From contig NW_026622808.1 in assembly GCF_023065955.2 (NCBI RefSeq), positions 45,644,475 to 45,708,474 of the forward strand: a stretch of 64,000 bases of DNA, in the 5' to 3' direction. Positions 1 through 11,185 of this stretch are shown here, in pieces. A program made the position numbers and the translations under genes. The notes below the pieces were generated by a model. That model ran no database searches and was not told the DNA's origin. It saw only the letters and a list, made by a program, of their open reading frames with translations. The DNA is from Ursus arctos. Lineage: Eukaryota > Chordata > Mammalia > Carnivora > Ursidae. Each line of letters opens with the position of its first letter. Within the stretch, counting starts at the first letter, position 1.

Positions 1-195
1 GGGCTCAGTCGGTTAAGCTCAGGTCATGATCACGGGGTCCTGGGATGGAGCCCCTCATTGGGCTCTCTGCTCAGTGGGGAGTCTGCTTCTCCCTCTGCCT
101 CTGCCTGCTGCTCCCCCTGCTTGTGCTCTCTCCTTTCTCTCTCTCTCTCCCCCTCTGTCAAATAAATAAAATTCTTTAAAAAAATAAAAAATAAA
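1..195 (+). repeat. CAN-SINE (tRNA-Lys-derived), 5' end cut by the window edge
   Basis: Carries GGCTCAGTCGGTTAAG, GGTCATGATC, GTCCTGGGATGGAGCCC, a CT-rich tract and a terminal AAATAAATAAA plus A-rich tail. Plus orientation. Confidence 0.95.
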
Positions 196-337
196 CTGGG
201 AATAAAAATAGTGGTTCCCCCAGAAAGCTGTCATGAAGGGTCCACGAGTGGATGCATGTGTAGTGTTCAGGCCTCAGGGTGAATGACAGCCTCCAGAGCT
301 GTGTGAAGGGGTAGCTCTGGCCTGTCATATAGGCTAT

Positions 338-806
338 TAGTTGGGGTTCTCCAGAAAAACTGAACCGAGAGGAGCTATCTATCAAATAGAGATACAGAAC
401 ATATGGAGATATAGAATATATACTATTATACTACCTATCCAGAGAGAGATTTATCCCTATGGCTTATGCGATTATGTTGGCTAGCCAGCCCAAAATTTGC
501 AGAGCAGCTGGCAGGCTGGCGACCCAAGGGAGGAGCTGATGTTGCAGTCTGAAGGCAGTCTAGAAGCAGACGTCCTTCATCCTCAGGGGACCTCGGTCTT
601 TTCCTCTTAAGGCTTTCCACTGATCCAAAGAAGCTTCCCGCAGTGTGGAGGGTAATCTGCTTTACGTAAAGTCTACTGATTTAAATGTTAATCACACCCA
701 AAAAAACCCAAAAAACAAAAAACCTACACAGCAACATCTAGACTGGTGTTTGACCAAAAACAGGGTACCGGGCATTAGCCAAGTTGACGCAAAACTTAAC
801 CATCAT
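338..806 (+). repeat. Ancient interspersed repeat, LTR-like, family not named
   Basis: Runs from TTGGGGTTCTCCAGAAAAAC through GATGTTGCAGTCTGAAGGCAG to AACTTAACCATCA. I recognise this as a dispersed mammalian repeat with full-length proportions but cannot name the family with confidence. Confidence 0.55.
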
Positions 807-1149
807 AGTGAAGAGTCAATAAACATAGGTTCTATAATTCTTTTGATATAGTCACTGTGATTATTGTCGGTCTATATATCCTTTCGGTTTCCTTCTAGTC
901 TTGACATCAACCTCGATCCACAGCTTTCATTCACATTTTGGACAAGGAAACAAAGAACTGTAGTATTTTGTGTGCAAATGGCACATGAGGAGGGACATAC
1001 GTGATAACCTAGTTTTCTCAACTCTAGGACACGGAGTTGAGGTAAAAGTTAGGTCAGTGCCTTCATACGCTCCCCACGGTAGCCCTTCCCAAATGAAAGC
1101 AGAGATCATACATAGCATGAACTCATGCCTCACATACATGATCTAATAG

Positions 1150-1380
1150 CTGACAGATACTGAGCACTGAACGACATGCCAGGCAATGTTCTAGATGCTT
1201 TAAATACATCAGCGCATTGAATCCTCACAGCAACCAAATAACACGGGGGCCATTATCATCTCTCATGTCCCTGAAGAAGAAAATGCGGCTGGGAAGTGTA
1301 GGCATCACGTCCACGGCCAAGACAAGCCATTCCACCTTGATTCTAGAGCCCGTGGGTACCTACCACAGACTCGAGATGGG
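1150..1380 (-). repeat. MIR fragment
   Basis: Reverse-oriented MIR features: TGCCAGGCAATGTTCTAGATG, then ATTGAATCCTCACAGCAACC, then a degraded CCATTATCATC block. Confidence 0.6.
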
Positions 1381-1489
1381 CAACAAAGGTAAGTTCCGGG
1401 GGGGCGGGGAGTGCAGGCAACGGACAGTGTCTGGAGATGCTCTTGCTGTGTGGGAAGAAGGGAACTCCAGGCCGGAGGGTCCCCCTCGT

Positions 1490-1640
1490 CTGCACACAGA
1501 TCACTTGGGGAGCCTGTTAAAAAGGCAGATTCTTAGGCCCTACCCCTAGAGATACTGATTCAACTTGGGGGTGTGCCCAGGGACCACATGGGAAGCCCCT
1601 AGAGTCTCCTCCCTTTGCCCTGGGGAGGTTGGGGCTCAGG
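1490..1640 (+). repeat. MER5A-like fragment
   Basis: ATCACTTGGGGAGCCTGTTAAAAA, GGCAGATTC and GGCCCTACCCC are typical of the MER5A hAT-Charlie non-autonomous family. Ends are unclear. Confidence 0.5.
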
Positions 1641-2224
1641 AGACCCCCGCATGTACACCCATTCTGTGGTATCGTGAGGCTGAGCATTAAGAATTGAAGA
1701 AGCATCTTGGCTTATCAAGGAGGATGATAAAGGTACGGATACCAAGTATTCCTATGAAGCTCTCGGTACGTAGAATGAATGGCTCATGTTCTAGAAGGCT
1801 GTCATAAGAGAGGCCCATTGTTCTTCAGGGCAGGTCAGAGATCCCAGAATTCAGCACACCGTCTCTTTAGTGTCTTCGGAATTCTATGTCCTAGGAAGTA
1901 CATGTGAAAACACAGAACTCTTGTCAAGTTCAGAAGTCTTTGGACCGAGACAGGAAGCTAGTCAGGTATAAGAGCTGCGTGCAAAATCAAATCAAGCAAT
2001 GTGTTGCCAGCTTTGGAATATGGTTGAAAAAAATGAGGAACTGTGCAGAATTCAAGTCCAGGAACAAGGGCTACGGAGACATTCCTGTCTTAAAGTTAAG
2101 GGTCATCAACATAAAGGACAATGTGGCCCATTTGGGATTTGGACAATCATGTCAGCATCTGACCAATATCTCTGGTCCTTAAATGTGCAGAGAAGGTATA
2201 GTAAACAGATTCGTGACCTCCGAA

Positions 2225-2885
2225 GATGACCATCTCCCAATCTCCAAACATATCACAGGGGCTTACCTTACATGTAGTAGGGACTCTGCAGATATGATCA
2301 AGTTAAGGATCTCAAGATAAGGAAAATACCTTTGCTTATCTGGTGGGCCCAATGCAGTCAAGAAAAGCAAGTGAGTCAAAGTTAGAAAAAGTGTTAATGC
2401 TGATGGAAGCAGAGGTCAGATAGGGAGAGAGAAATCTGAAAATGCTACTTTTCTTTCTTTTTTTTTTTTTTTTTTAAGATTTATTTATTTATTTGAAAGA
2501 CAGCAACCACGCGAGTGGGTGGGGAGGGACAGAGGGAGAGGCAGAGAGAATCACAAGCAGATTCCCTGCGGAGCATGTAGCCCCACTCAGGGCTTGATCC
2601 TGTAACCCTGAGCCCATGACCTGAGCCAAAACCAGAGCCAGATGCTTCACTGACTGAGCCACCCTGGCGCCCCTGAGAATGCTACTTTCCAAAGCTACTA
2701 CTGCTGGCTTCAAAGATAGAGGAGGGGCTGTGAGCCAAGGAACGTTGGTGGCCTCTAGAAGCTGGAAAAGCAAGGACATTGATTCTCCCCTAGAACCTCC
2801 AGAAGGAACACAGCCCTACTGACCCGTTTTAGATGCCTGACCTCCAGAACTAGGAGACAATAAATTTATAGTTTTAAACCTGGCC
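2225..2885 (+). repeat. Old MaLR/MLT1-type LTR fragment, split by a SINE
   Basis: Features such as GATATGATCAAGTTAAGGAT, GGTGGGCCCAATGCAGTCAA, ATTCTCCCCTAGAACCTCCAG and CCAGAACTAGGAGACAATAAA fit an MLT1-like LTR. The SINE at 2452-2672 sits inside it. Confidence 0.6.
2452..2672 (-). repeat. CAN-SINE with target-site duplication
   Basis: Poly(T) then AAGATTTATTTATTTATTTG at the left and CTGACTGAGCCACC...GCGCCC at the right. Duplication CTGA(A/G)AATGCTACTTT at 2436-2451 and 2673-2688. Confidence 0.93.
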
Positions 2886-4388
2886 TGAGGAAATGTGTTA
2901 AGCAGCAACAGACATAAATACAAAAAGTTTCCCTAGCTGCAATGAGAAGACCCTGCTCGGCTGTCTCCTGATCTCCTGCCCAGTGGGAGTCTCTCTAACG
3001 GTTGCAGAGAGCACGTTTGTGCGTGCTAGCAGAAGGACTTCAGATATAACAGTGCTTAAGGGAATCAGAACCACTGTATTCAGCTTTTAGTGTTAGGAAC
3101 ATGTAAAAATTTGATAGCTTATATAATTGCCATGATTTTAACATTTGAACCATGAGAGTGGTGGTTTATAATGCCAACTTTAAATGTGTCAGAGTACTTG
3201 ATTTAGCTTTGCAATTTTACGTTAAAGCCATGTTAGATTAATTTTCCACTTTGGGATATTTAAAAGAACTTTAAGGCCACTGATTTATGTAATAGTTATA
3301 CTATACATTTGCATTTATAACAAAAATTAAGTATACAGAAAGATTTGGTTAAGTCAGATAATTGAAGGACTTAAGACAGAAATAAATTTTATGGAATATA
3401 GAAATACTGCATAAAATATTTGAAGGCTTTTAACTGACAAAGAAAAAGATGGAGCAAACATTATTTAAAAGTTTTTTTAAAAAGTAATTGCTAAACATTA
3501 GACTGATAAATAATAGAATTTCTAAGCTGAAGTCCAAAGATTAAGAACTAGGTTTTTGAACTTGTAAATGTAATAAATTGAATATTAGTTGTCTTTTCTA
3601 CACGCAAACACCATCTTCGACCGTCTTCTGACACTTGTACCAACAGCCCGTAAGGCATTGGATCCTAAGTCCTAACTAAATGCCATAATACCAGCCACCC
3701 AATAACCTGTAAAATTTCCACGCAAAGTTACATTTTATCTTTTTCCTTTATAACTGGATGCCCCTCTTAGAAACACTTTGCATATTTACTCCTTTGTCCT
3801 GATAGAATATCATTGTGACTCATAATGCTGTAAAATTAGCCGCATCACCTTCTGAGCACAAAACATGTGCTTGGGGCTATAGGAAAAAATGGTCTTCAAA
3901 TTTCTTAGGAAAAAAAATCAATATTAGATGTTTTTAAAAGGTAGTCTTCATGGCAAAACCTCAATTTATGGTCTGAGTTATTTTTAATTTTGAGGTACAT
4001 ATTTGAGGAGAGTAGTCAAATCTTTGCAGGGCTTAGGGGCTCTGAAGGTCTTATGCACATCTTGCAAAATCACCTCTAAAATAAGCAGAAAACATTGCAG
4101 GCTTAACTGCGCAATGACCTAGACTGGAGACCAAAAGCCAGAGCGGGACCTCTCCCGCCACCTGTTGGCGACAGGTGGAATTTCCCCGCACCCAGGGCGG
4201 TTGGTTTTATGGGGACCTGCAGCTTTGTTTGTAGCTGCAGAAGATTATAAAGAAGGAATTTCTGATCACTTTAAAACAGCAACACATTCACCCCAGGATA
4301 CAGGGTATGCTCTGTTCCTCTTCTCCCTTTATTTCTCCCTCTGGTACTTCTCCCCATTCCACACACTAGGCCCCACCTGCTATTTATT
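2886..4388. other. AT-rich intergenic stretch, nothing recognised
   Basis: No open frame with family resemblance, RNA gene or nameable repeat. Several poly(A)-like runs only. Confidence 0.5.
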
Positions 4389-4602
4389 TATTTATTTATT
4401 TATTATTATTATTTTAAAGATTTTATTTATTTATTCGACAGAGATAGAGACAGCCAGCGAGAGAGGGAACACAAGCAGGGGGAGTGGGAGAGGAAGAAGC
4501 AGGCTCATAGCGGAGGAGCCTGATGTGGGGCTCGATCCCATAACGCCAGGATCACGCCCTGAATCGAAGGCAGACGCCCAACCGTTGTGCCACCCAGGCG
4601 CC
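4389..4602 (-). repeat. Young CAN-SINE with 18-bp target-site duplication
   Basis: AAGATTTTATTTATTTATTC at the left, then GAGAGAGGGAACACAAGCAG and AAGGCAGACGCCC, ending CACCCAGGCGCC. Duplication CCCCACCTGCTATTTATT at 4371-4388 and 4603-4620. The block AAGCAGGGGGAGTGGGAGAG marks a young subtype also at 33310 and 55591. Confidence 0.95.
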
Positions 4603-4994
4603 CCCCACCTGCTATTTATTACTATTGTATCAAGAAGAGAAAGAAAAGTGGACTCACGAAGGCAAAGGGAACTGCAGCTTGTGTGAAAGCTTTGGCTACG
4701 AGAGCTCTTGATGCTGAGGGAATGACGCAGTGGGCCATGACCATAGCTGGGGGCCACGGTGGTCAACAGGGTCAAATTTACTACTGGGAAACCATTGTGG
4801 AGTGGTTTAGTTGTGGTTTTGCTTCTCTTCTTGTCCATCTGTCACCACTACAATGTCAGCTCCAAAGGCACACATTTTTATAGGTTTTGTTCTCTGCTGG
4901 TGGCAGAAGCTGCTAATTTGCCCATCAGCTATCCTTCCCTTCATCCTTTTGGTAATAGAATCCCCACCTGCCCGTAGCATTTGCTGGTATGTGG

Positions 4995-5320
4995 CTGCCT
5001 GCCAGAGAGCATTTCCCAGCCTCTCTTGCAGCTCGACGAGGCCATGCATCGAAGCAATTGCCAATAAGTGGGAAATAAAAGTCATTCTTCAACTTCCACG
5101 TCTTGCCTTAAGACCTTAAGATGATCGCTCCCTTCCTGCAGGCTAAACACAGACATGGTGAGGTTGAGCCATTTAAGGACAACACCTTTGAGAATGGCTA
5201 AGCCACAAAACAGAAGGAGCCCAAGTTCTCTGATGACGTACAGAATCAACTCACCAACGAGCTGGGACCTCTACATGGTGAGAAGAGAGAAATAAATATC
5301 CATGTTATTTGGGGATCTCT
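4995..5320 (+). repeat. Probable ancient LTR-like repeat
   Basis: CATTTCCCAGCCTCTCTTGCAGCT near the left and GAGAGAAATAAATATCCATG near the right resemble a dispersed mammalian repeat whose name I cannot give. A related copy may lie at 6300-6620. Confidence 0.35.
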
Positions 5321-5333
5321 TTCTTAGAGCCTC

Positions 5334-5742
5334 TGTTACGAACTGAATTGTGCCTCCCCAAATTCATATGTTGGAGCTCTAACCCTTAATGTGTCTGTGT
5401 TTGGAGATATGACCTATAAGGGGGTGAACAAACTTAAATGAAGTCATAAGGGTGGGGCCCTGGCCAACAGGACTGGTGTCCTCATAAGGAGAAACAGAGA
5501 CACCAAAGATCCCTCTCTCCATCTCTCTCTCAGTGCTCACACCGAGGGAAGGCCATGGGAGGGCACAGTGGGAAGAGGCACGTCTAGGCATGTCCATGGT
5601 AGGGCTCAAACCAACCCAGGCGGCACCTTGATCTCGGACTTCTAGCCTCCAGCATCGTGAGAATACATTTCCATCGTAGAAGCCACCGATTCTGTGGTAT
5701 TTCGTTCCAGGGTATTCGTTCCAGCCCTAGTGGACTAATACA
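5334..5742 (+). mobile_element. Solitary MLT1-type LTR (ERVL-MaLR) with 5-bp duplication
   Basis: A 409-bp LTR that starts TGTTACGAACTGAATTGTG and ends GTGGACTAATACA, with TG...CA ends. It contains CAAATTCATATGTTGGAG, GGACTGGTGTCCTCATAAG and TTGATCTCGGACTTCTAGCC, all characteristic of MLT1-family LTRs. It is flanked by GCCTC at 5329-5333 and 5743-5747. No internal retroviral sequence is present, so it is a recombined solo LTR with no coding content. Confidence 0.88.
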
Positions 5743-5870
5743 GCCTCTAGCCTGTACCCCAACGGATACACTGCTGTGCCCCTAGTGCCTAGAATATGCT
5801 TGGAAATTAATAGATGTGCAATAAATATTATTTGGGTAAATAAATGAATGAAAAGAATAGAAAGACAATA
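5743..5870 (+). repeat. L2 3' end fragment
   Basis: CACTGCTGTGCCCCTAGTGCC, then GTGCAATAAATATTATTTGGG and AAATGAATGAA match the L2 3' terminus. Confidence 0.6.
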
Positions 5871-6814
5871 TTTAATTTGTATAGTGCTATAGAAATGTAA
5901 AAGATTAACAGACTCTAAAAGATGGTATGTGTCCATTCAGCCTCCTATGCATTCATCTTTGTATCGCCCTGGCTGTATTTGCACGCAAATGAAACCTCAT
6001 CCCTGAACCCCTACCAGCGCCTTCTTTCCCACAGTCCACCCCCAATCTATCCATTGTCAGCTTCTGTTCATGTTGCCACCTCCATCACTCTATGATTTTC
6101 CACCATTACAATAGTCACAACTCCAGCCCAGATTCTGTTATCTCTTGCTTGCTTCCTGATAATTGCTTCCAAACCACTCCCGCCCGTCTCTGTACTTGAA
6201 CCTGTCACAGACTTCTGGCCGTCTCTCTCAAACTCATTTTGCCTTCTTTCGTAGGAACAGATCCCTCATTTTATTCAATTTGGCAATGTCCTCTGTGCCA
6301 CAACCCGGTGTCCCTATTGCTCCTGCAGGCTAGGTGCAGCCATGTGACTACGTTCTGGCTGAAGAGCTATAAATGGAATTTATTAAATGAGGCTTCTGGA
6401 AAACCTTCTTAAAAGAAAGATAGAGAGTTGGGGCTAGGCCACTTTTTACCCTTTTCCTCTACTCCTTTCTTCTTGTTGCCTGGAATTTGGGAGTGATTGC
6501 TGGAGCCCTAGTAGCCATGTTGAACTCTGGAGGGCGGAGGGGAAGAGATCAAGAAGCTCTGCCCCTGAGGATTTTGTGGAGCTGCCATGCCAGCCTGGAT
6601 TGCCTCTCCGGCTTCCTTTACACAACAGTGACATACACCTTTTAATGTACAAGCCTTTGCAGTCAGATCTCTGAAATTAGCAATTGAATGTAATTCCCAA
6701 CTGAAACGTTCATATCTTCACTGCCATCCATCAGTTTACATTTTCTGGTGCCTAGTTTGAGGGCAGCTATTTTGACACCATCGATGTAGGGCTGAAAAAG
6801 TCTTCAGCAAACAA
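5871..6814. other. Intergenic, no clear feature
   Basis: 6300-6620 may be another old LTR-like repeat (GCAGGCTAGGTGCAGCCATGTGAC); no gene seen. Confidence 0.4.
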
Positions 6815-6920
6815 CCTCACAAGGTAAGTATGAGGACTATCAATAGCCCCATTTTACAGACGAAGAAGCTGAGGCTCGGGATCAGTGAGCAGATGTCAGA
6901 AAAAGGGCTAGAACCCAGGT
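6815..6920 (-). repeat. MIR fragment
   Basis: CCCCATTTTACAGACGAAGAAGCTGAGGCTC followed by AGAACCCAGGTCTC, the reverse-oriented MIR core. Confidence 0.65.
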
Positions 6921-6988
6921 CTCAGACAATGCTGAGAGATGAGAAGGGGTGGGATCGTGGTGTAAGATACGGGATTTGAATTTGCCCA

Positions 6989-7038
6989 TGCATGCACGCA
7001 CGCGTGCGTACACACACACACACACGCACACACGCACG
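6989..7038 (+). repeat. Compound (CA)n microsatellite
   Basis: CATGCACGCACGCGTGCGTA followed by about 16 CA dimers with CG interruptions. Confidence 0.95.
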
Positions 7039-7089
7039 GTTGGAATCTAGAGTGCATACCTTCTGCTTTTGTCTGTCTTTATACTATCT

Positions 7090-7390
7090 ATCCTTCTCTG
7101 ATAACAAAACCTTTCCCTCTGGGAACTGTCCCTCCAGCTGAAGCTGTCGATCACCTGACTCTAGGTGGTACATGATACCAGCCCCCTCAACGCCGTGACT
7201 GGCCCAGAAGTGGACAAGTCACGCAATCAGAGCCACACCGGGGGCTTTCGGGGACTGCCGCTTATTCCCTGTATGTGGACTTCTACGTGGTGGTTATGAG
7301 GAGGAGCTAAAACAATTTGGAAGAGGGGCTGGCCTATGGTGGATGCACACTTACTCTTTGCTGTTTATTTGGCTTCTTTGGAAAGCTCTT
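7090..7390 (+). repeat. Old dispersed repeat, copy 1 of 2
   Basis: Shares AGCTG(A/T)C-ATCACC and a TGAC/TGATTGG-CCAGAAGTG core with 9850-10290, in the same orientation. Family not named; similarity is patchy. Confidence 0.4.
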
Positions 7391-7729
7391 ATTTCCCTGG
7401 ACACCATAAGTACACACAGCAGAAACTCCTGCCCCATAAAATTAACAATGAAGCCCCCAAGCCCACTTAAATCTCCTGTTTTATTTGTTCATTTGTTCCC
7501 CACACAGACAAGAGAGTAATGTCTCTTTCAGAACCACTTCAACTGATTTGAATGATGAAAAAGCAGACCTTGGGGAGAGTCCCCGTCCCTTATTAACTCT
7601 GAGTGGCAACTGTAATCAATGGGATTGCGAAAATAGGCCTTGCTTTTCAATCCGGCGATTTTAAAAATTAGACGGATTTTCATTCCTACTTGAATCAAGA
7701 GTGCAGAAACCATGTAAAACACAAATGTT
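7391..7729. other. Intergenic just past the ADAMTS9 3' end
   Basis: Includes the GU-rich poly(A) downstream element near 7695-7730 (minus strand). No other feature seen. Confidence 0.5.
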
Positions 7730-7746
7730 CGGATGTGCTCATGGTA

Positions 7747-7752
7747 TTTATT
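7747..7752 (-). terminator. ADAMTS9: Main poly(A) signal of ADAMTS9
   Basis: AATAAA on the minus strand, in TATGAATAAATACCATG. About 30 nt downstream is a U/GU-rich stretch, TTTGTGTTTTAC, suitable for cleavage-factor binding. Cleavage is expected near 7725-7735. Confidence 0.75.
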
Positions 7753-8535
7753 CATAGTATATTTTCACAATGTATTAATAAAGGAGAATAACACTTATTC
7801 ATACACTGAGTATAACTTCTTCTGGAGCACTCTGGAGTTTGTTTGGCGTGGGAGGTTACTGCCAGGTTTTTCCTCGGCTCTTCGGGTTGTGGAAGTGGGC
7901 AGCATTTCTCAAACCGAGCACCTGCCAAGGGCCATGGGCAATGACTTCCCTTCAATCCGGTCAGAAGGGCAGAAAGACACTGACGTCAACTTCCATTTTG
8001 GAAATAAGTAACAAGCAGTAGATTAATGGAAGATGAGAAAGATCCGGGCGTCTTGTACTCTGCAGTTTGTCTTCTCACAAATGCTGGTTACGGCAGCAGC
8101 CATGAACACTGGTAGGGTCTTAGGCTCACGTCCCGAAGAGAAGTCATGTCACCAGCCCAGGTGTTTATGCACAAGGCAATCCTGATGACTAAGTTGTGAA
8201 CTTCTCTGGGGTGCAGGGGGTGCTGAGGGTCACTCCATCCTGAGCATCCTCGGTCTTGCAACTGATAAACTTGGACAGCACTTTAGAACATCTTGGCACA
8301 CTGTTGAGAGGATCCCACTTTCTCAGTATCACTCTGTGATGAAGTCGCTTTGCGGTATCCTCCATTTAACTTCAGAGAGATCAAGGCACCGTGAACTGGA
8401 GTGTTCATAACAAAAAAAGGAGAACAGAGTCCAACTCTCTTCCCAAATAGGCATGTCCAAAGAGAAGGATAAACAAGCTGGTCTTATTTTTCCAAGTGAT
8501 TCTGTCCATTGCAAATTGTTCTTCCGTTCCTCCCT

Positions 8536-8541
8536 TTTATT
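8536..8541 (-). terminator. ADAMTS9: Possible proximal poly(A) signal in the 3' UTR
   Basis: AATAAA on the minus strand in TTTTTAATAAAAGGG. Use here would shorten the UTR by about 800 nt. No strong GU-rich element is evident behind it, so it is a weaker candidate than the distal signal. Confidence 0.4.
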
Positions 8542-9037
8542 AAAAATGTTTACATTTCTGAGTCTGATGATCACTTAAATATATATAATATATAGCACCA
8601 AGGCAGCAATTTTTTTTTCCCAGAGATCACATGAAACTGAATAGTTAACATAACTAATAACTGGAATGATCTGTGACGTCACTACATTCCTTATTGGCTG
8701 ATACTCTCCTAGAAATGCCAAAATACACTTACACAACTCTTGTAGCACCTTGACGGCAGCTAGGTTGTTTGAAACAAACAAAGTACAATTCTCAAAAAGT
8801 AACCATAAAATCTTTACAGATAGAAGGTAAACAATAGTGTACCGTGACACTCAGGGATCACTGTTGTCATCGTACTACATATAACGTAGAGTACGTAAAA
8901 CGCAGTGATCTGACCGCAAGGGACAAAATAATGCAAGAGGCAGTCATAATAGAGCCATTTTACGTACAAAAATATTACATCACAATAAATAATTTCAAAC
9001 ATAAATATTAAACTTTACATCATTAGGATATTCCACA

Positions 9038-9150
9038 TGTATATACACACACACATATACATATACGTGTGTGTGTATACATGTATATATGTGCATATGT
9101 ACACACACACACACACTCATACAAGTACACACATACACACACAAACACAC
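9038..9150 (-). repeat. Compound CA/TG microsatellite in the 3' UTR
   Basis: CA runs at 9043-9053 and 9100-9150 flank a GTGTGTGTGT run at 9067-9077, separated by TA-rich steps, so opposite-sense tracts are adjacent. Confidence 0.9.
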
Positions 9151-9410
9151 AAATTTAAGGTGGAGGTATTGCATGACTATCCTTCATCCATCCCATAATG
9201 GCTTCCTCTTCAGAGCACCTGAAAATAAACAAACCAAATAAGAAACGTAACCCGTCTGTCTCAAATGCCGTACGTAAGTCAAGAGTAGGTAACCCATACA
9301 TTTTTACATACAGAATTTTAAAAATGACTATTTTCTCTAGATTTTAAAAGTGATGTATGTTTGCTATAAGAAACACGAACATTTCAGGGGAGTATAAAAA
9401 GAATAAAATA

Positions 9411-9596
9411 GGGACGCCTGGGTGGCTAGGTTGGTTAAGCATCTGCCTTTGGCTCAGGTCATGATCCCAGGGTCCTGGGGTCGAGTCCCACATCGGGCTC
9501 CCTGCTCAGCGGGGAGTCTGCTTCTCCCTCTGCATCCCCCGGCTTGTGCTCTCTCTCTCGCTCACTCTCTCCCTCTAATAAATAAAAATCTTAAAA
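9411..9596 (+). repeat. CAN-SINE with target-site duplication
   Basis: Starts GGGACGCCTGGGTGGC and ends TAATAAATAAAAATC plus A-tail. Duplication AAAAAGAATAAAATA at 9396-9410 and 9597-9611. Confidence 0.95.
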
Positions 9597-9849
9597 AAAA
9601 AGAATAAAATAAAAAGCTACGAGCCAGAAATCTCTCACATGAGATAATGCTCTTCAAATATTGGTATATTTCCTTCCAGGTTTTTTCTAGACATACATGT
9701 AAATATTACGTATATATACTCACTCAAATTTTACTACACATAAACATATACAAACTTATTTTACTAGATATAAAATAAGTAAAATACATATAAAATGGGG
9801 ATCTCTAGTGGATACCTGCTGACTTTGCCTGCCTCCATCTCATTTCCTC

Positions 9850-10290
9850 TTTTCTGATAGCAAACTCCTTCTTCTTCCTCTTCTAAATGAAGCTGTCCAT
9901 CACCCAACTCCAGGTGGGTACATGAGCTCAGTCTCCTGGACATTGTGATTGGTTCAGAAGTGCCCAGGTGACCAGTGGGAGCCTGAGTTCTTGTGCAGAA
10001 TGGATGCTGGAGGTGAGCATTTATCTGGGGCCATGAGCTGCAAAGATGACGTAAGCCTAGAGCTGCCAGGGACCATGGAGTGGGGGAGATGGTCTGCCAG
10101 AGAATGAAGCAAGCCTTGCTGACCGATGGGAGTATGAAAGGGTCTTGATGATTCCATTTGAGCCTCTCGATCCAGCTATGCCTGAAGCTACTCCACTGCT
10201 TGGCTCTCTCATTTATTTAAGGTGATAAGTTTCCTTTTTTTCCTGTTGCCTCTTGCAGTGGAAACAATCCTAATTTAAAGATCATCATTT
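9850..10290 (+). repeat. Old dispersed repeat, copy 2 of 2
   Basis: Contains AAGCTGTCCATCACCCAACTC, GTGATTGGTTCAGAAGTG and GATCCAGCTATGCCTGAAGC, similar to a common mammalian repeat I cannot name and partly matching 7090-7390. Confidence 0.45.
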
Positions 10291-10519
10291 TGAATATGGA
10301 TGTTTAATCAAACAGTGAAATACTGATACATAAATGTCAGGTAGGTACTCCAATGTCATGATCTGAAGAGCCCTACAGGAGAATGGGCTGCTGAAAGCTT
10401 GAAATAAGTTGTAGAAGGCTCATAGAATTGGCCGAAGGCACTGGGACAAGACAAAGAGTGACCACTTCAGTCCTCCACCCAGCAGAGGGAGCATATACCA
10501 GCATAAGGTAGTTGGACCA

Positions 10520-10680
10520 GGCACTGTCAGACCTTAACATGTGTGACTCTCTTGTGGATTTGTTAAAATACAGATTCTGATTTTGTAGGTCTAGGGTAAG
10601 GCCCAAGAGCTTTCATTCCCAAAAGTTCCCAGGTGATGCTGATCACGGTAGTCCTTGGAGGACACTGAGTCACAAGCGTG
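10520..10680 (+). repeat. MER5A fragment
   Basis: TTGTTAAAATACAGATTCTG, TTCCCAGGTGATGCTGATCAC and GGACACTGAGTCACAAG follow the MER5A order. Confidence 0.65.
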
Positions 10681-10809
10681 TAGAACAGAGCATTCATCAA
10701 GGGCTCTTGTGCGGGTTCAGTGACATAATGCCTGCAGAGTGCTCAGCACGGTGCCTGATGCACTGTCAGGAATCACTGAGTGCCATTACTATTACTCTTG
10801 CAGTACTCT

Positions 10810-10990
10810 CGAGCAGTATCTCAAACATGAATCCGTAAGTCACTTGAAGCAGAATTCCATGTGTTAAAAATACAGATTGTTAGATGGGCCAGAGACCTAA
10901 GGATCTCTAGAGATGGAGTCCAGTAAGTATTTCGAATAAACCCTGCAGAGGAGTCTGATGCAGGGAGCCTAGGGACCTCACATCCAAGGG
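10810..10990 (+). repeat. MER5A-like fragment
   Basis: CAGTATCTCAAACATGAATCC and TTAAAAATACAGATTGTTAGATGGGCC fit a diverged MER5A left part. Confidence 0.5.
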
Positions 10991-11180
10991 TGAAGTGCCG
11001 AGGACCTCAGTCACGTGAGGGCAGTCGAGCAGGACAGAGAAAGGTAGACTAGCACTGAGTCACTTCCAAGCTGCTTCACACTACCCTGGCTGGGGGCACC
11101 TGACCTGTATGTGCTAGTCATTAGTTTACAGAAAGAACAGGAGAGAGAGAGAAAGAGAGAGAAACGTGGCACTTACTTAC

Positions 11181-11185
11181 CTTAA
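11181..11185 (-). other. ADAMTS9: Five untranslated bases and splice donor after the stop
   Basis: On the minus strand TAG is followed by TTAAG and then GTAAGTAAGT, a near-perfect 5' splice site. This shows that the 3' UTR continues in a separate exon. Confidence 0.88.

Larger units (their letters stand above)
7730..9218 (-). other. ADAMTS9: ADAMTS9 terminal non-coding exon (3' UTR)
   Basis: A consensus acceptor, TTTGTTTATTTTCAG before GTGCTCTG, is the first strong one downstream of the donor at 11180 with a plausible 3' end behind it. From there about 1.49 kb of non-coding sequence reaches the poly(A) signal at 7747-7752. It holds a compound CA/TG microsatellite near its 5' end (9038-9150) and an internal AATAAA at 8536-8541. 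It has no SINE or other obvious interspersed repeat, unlike its flanks, which fits an exon. The left edge is estimated from the usual cleavage distance, not seen directly. Confidence 0.8.
9219..11180 (-). other. ADAMTS9: Last intron of ADAMTS9, 2.0 kb, within the 3' UTR
   Basis: Interrupts the 3' UTR 5 nt after the stop. It holds one SINE, MER5A-like fragments and one copy of an old unnamed repeat also seen at 7090. Confidence 0.8.

Noticed and set aside
4165..4838. Open frames of 173 and 135 codons on opposite strands
   Set aside because: Most of both is the SINE at 4389-4602; such frames recur in other CAN-SINE copies.
9411..9596. tRNA-like promoter boxes in SINEs as tRNA genes
   Set aside because: The tRNA-related part is followed by the CT-rich tract and A-tail of CAN-SINEs; no cloverleaf is intact.
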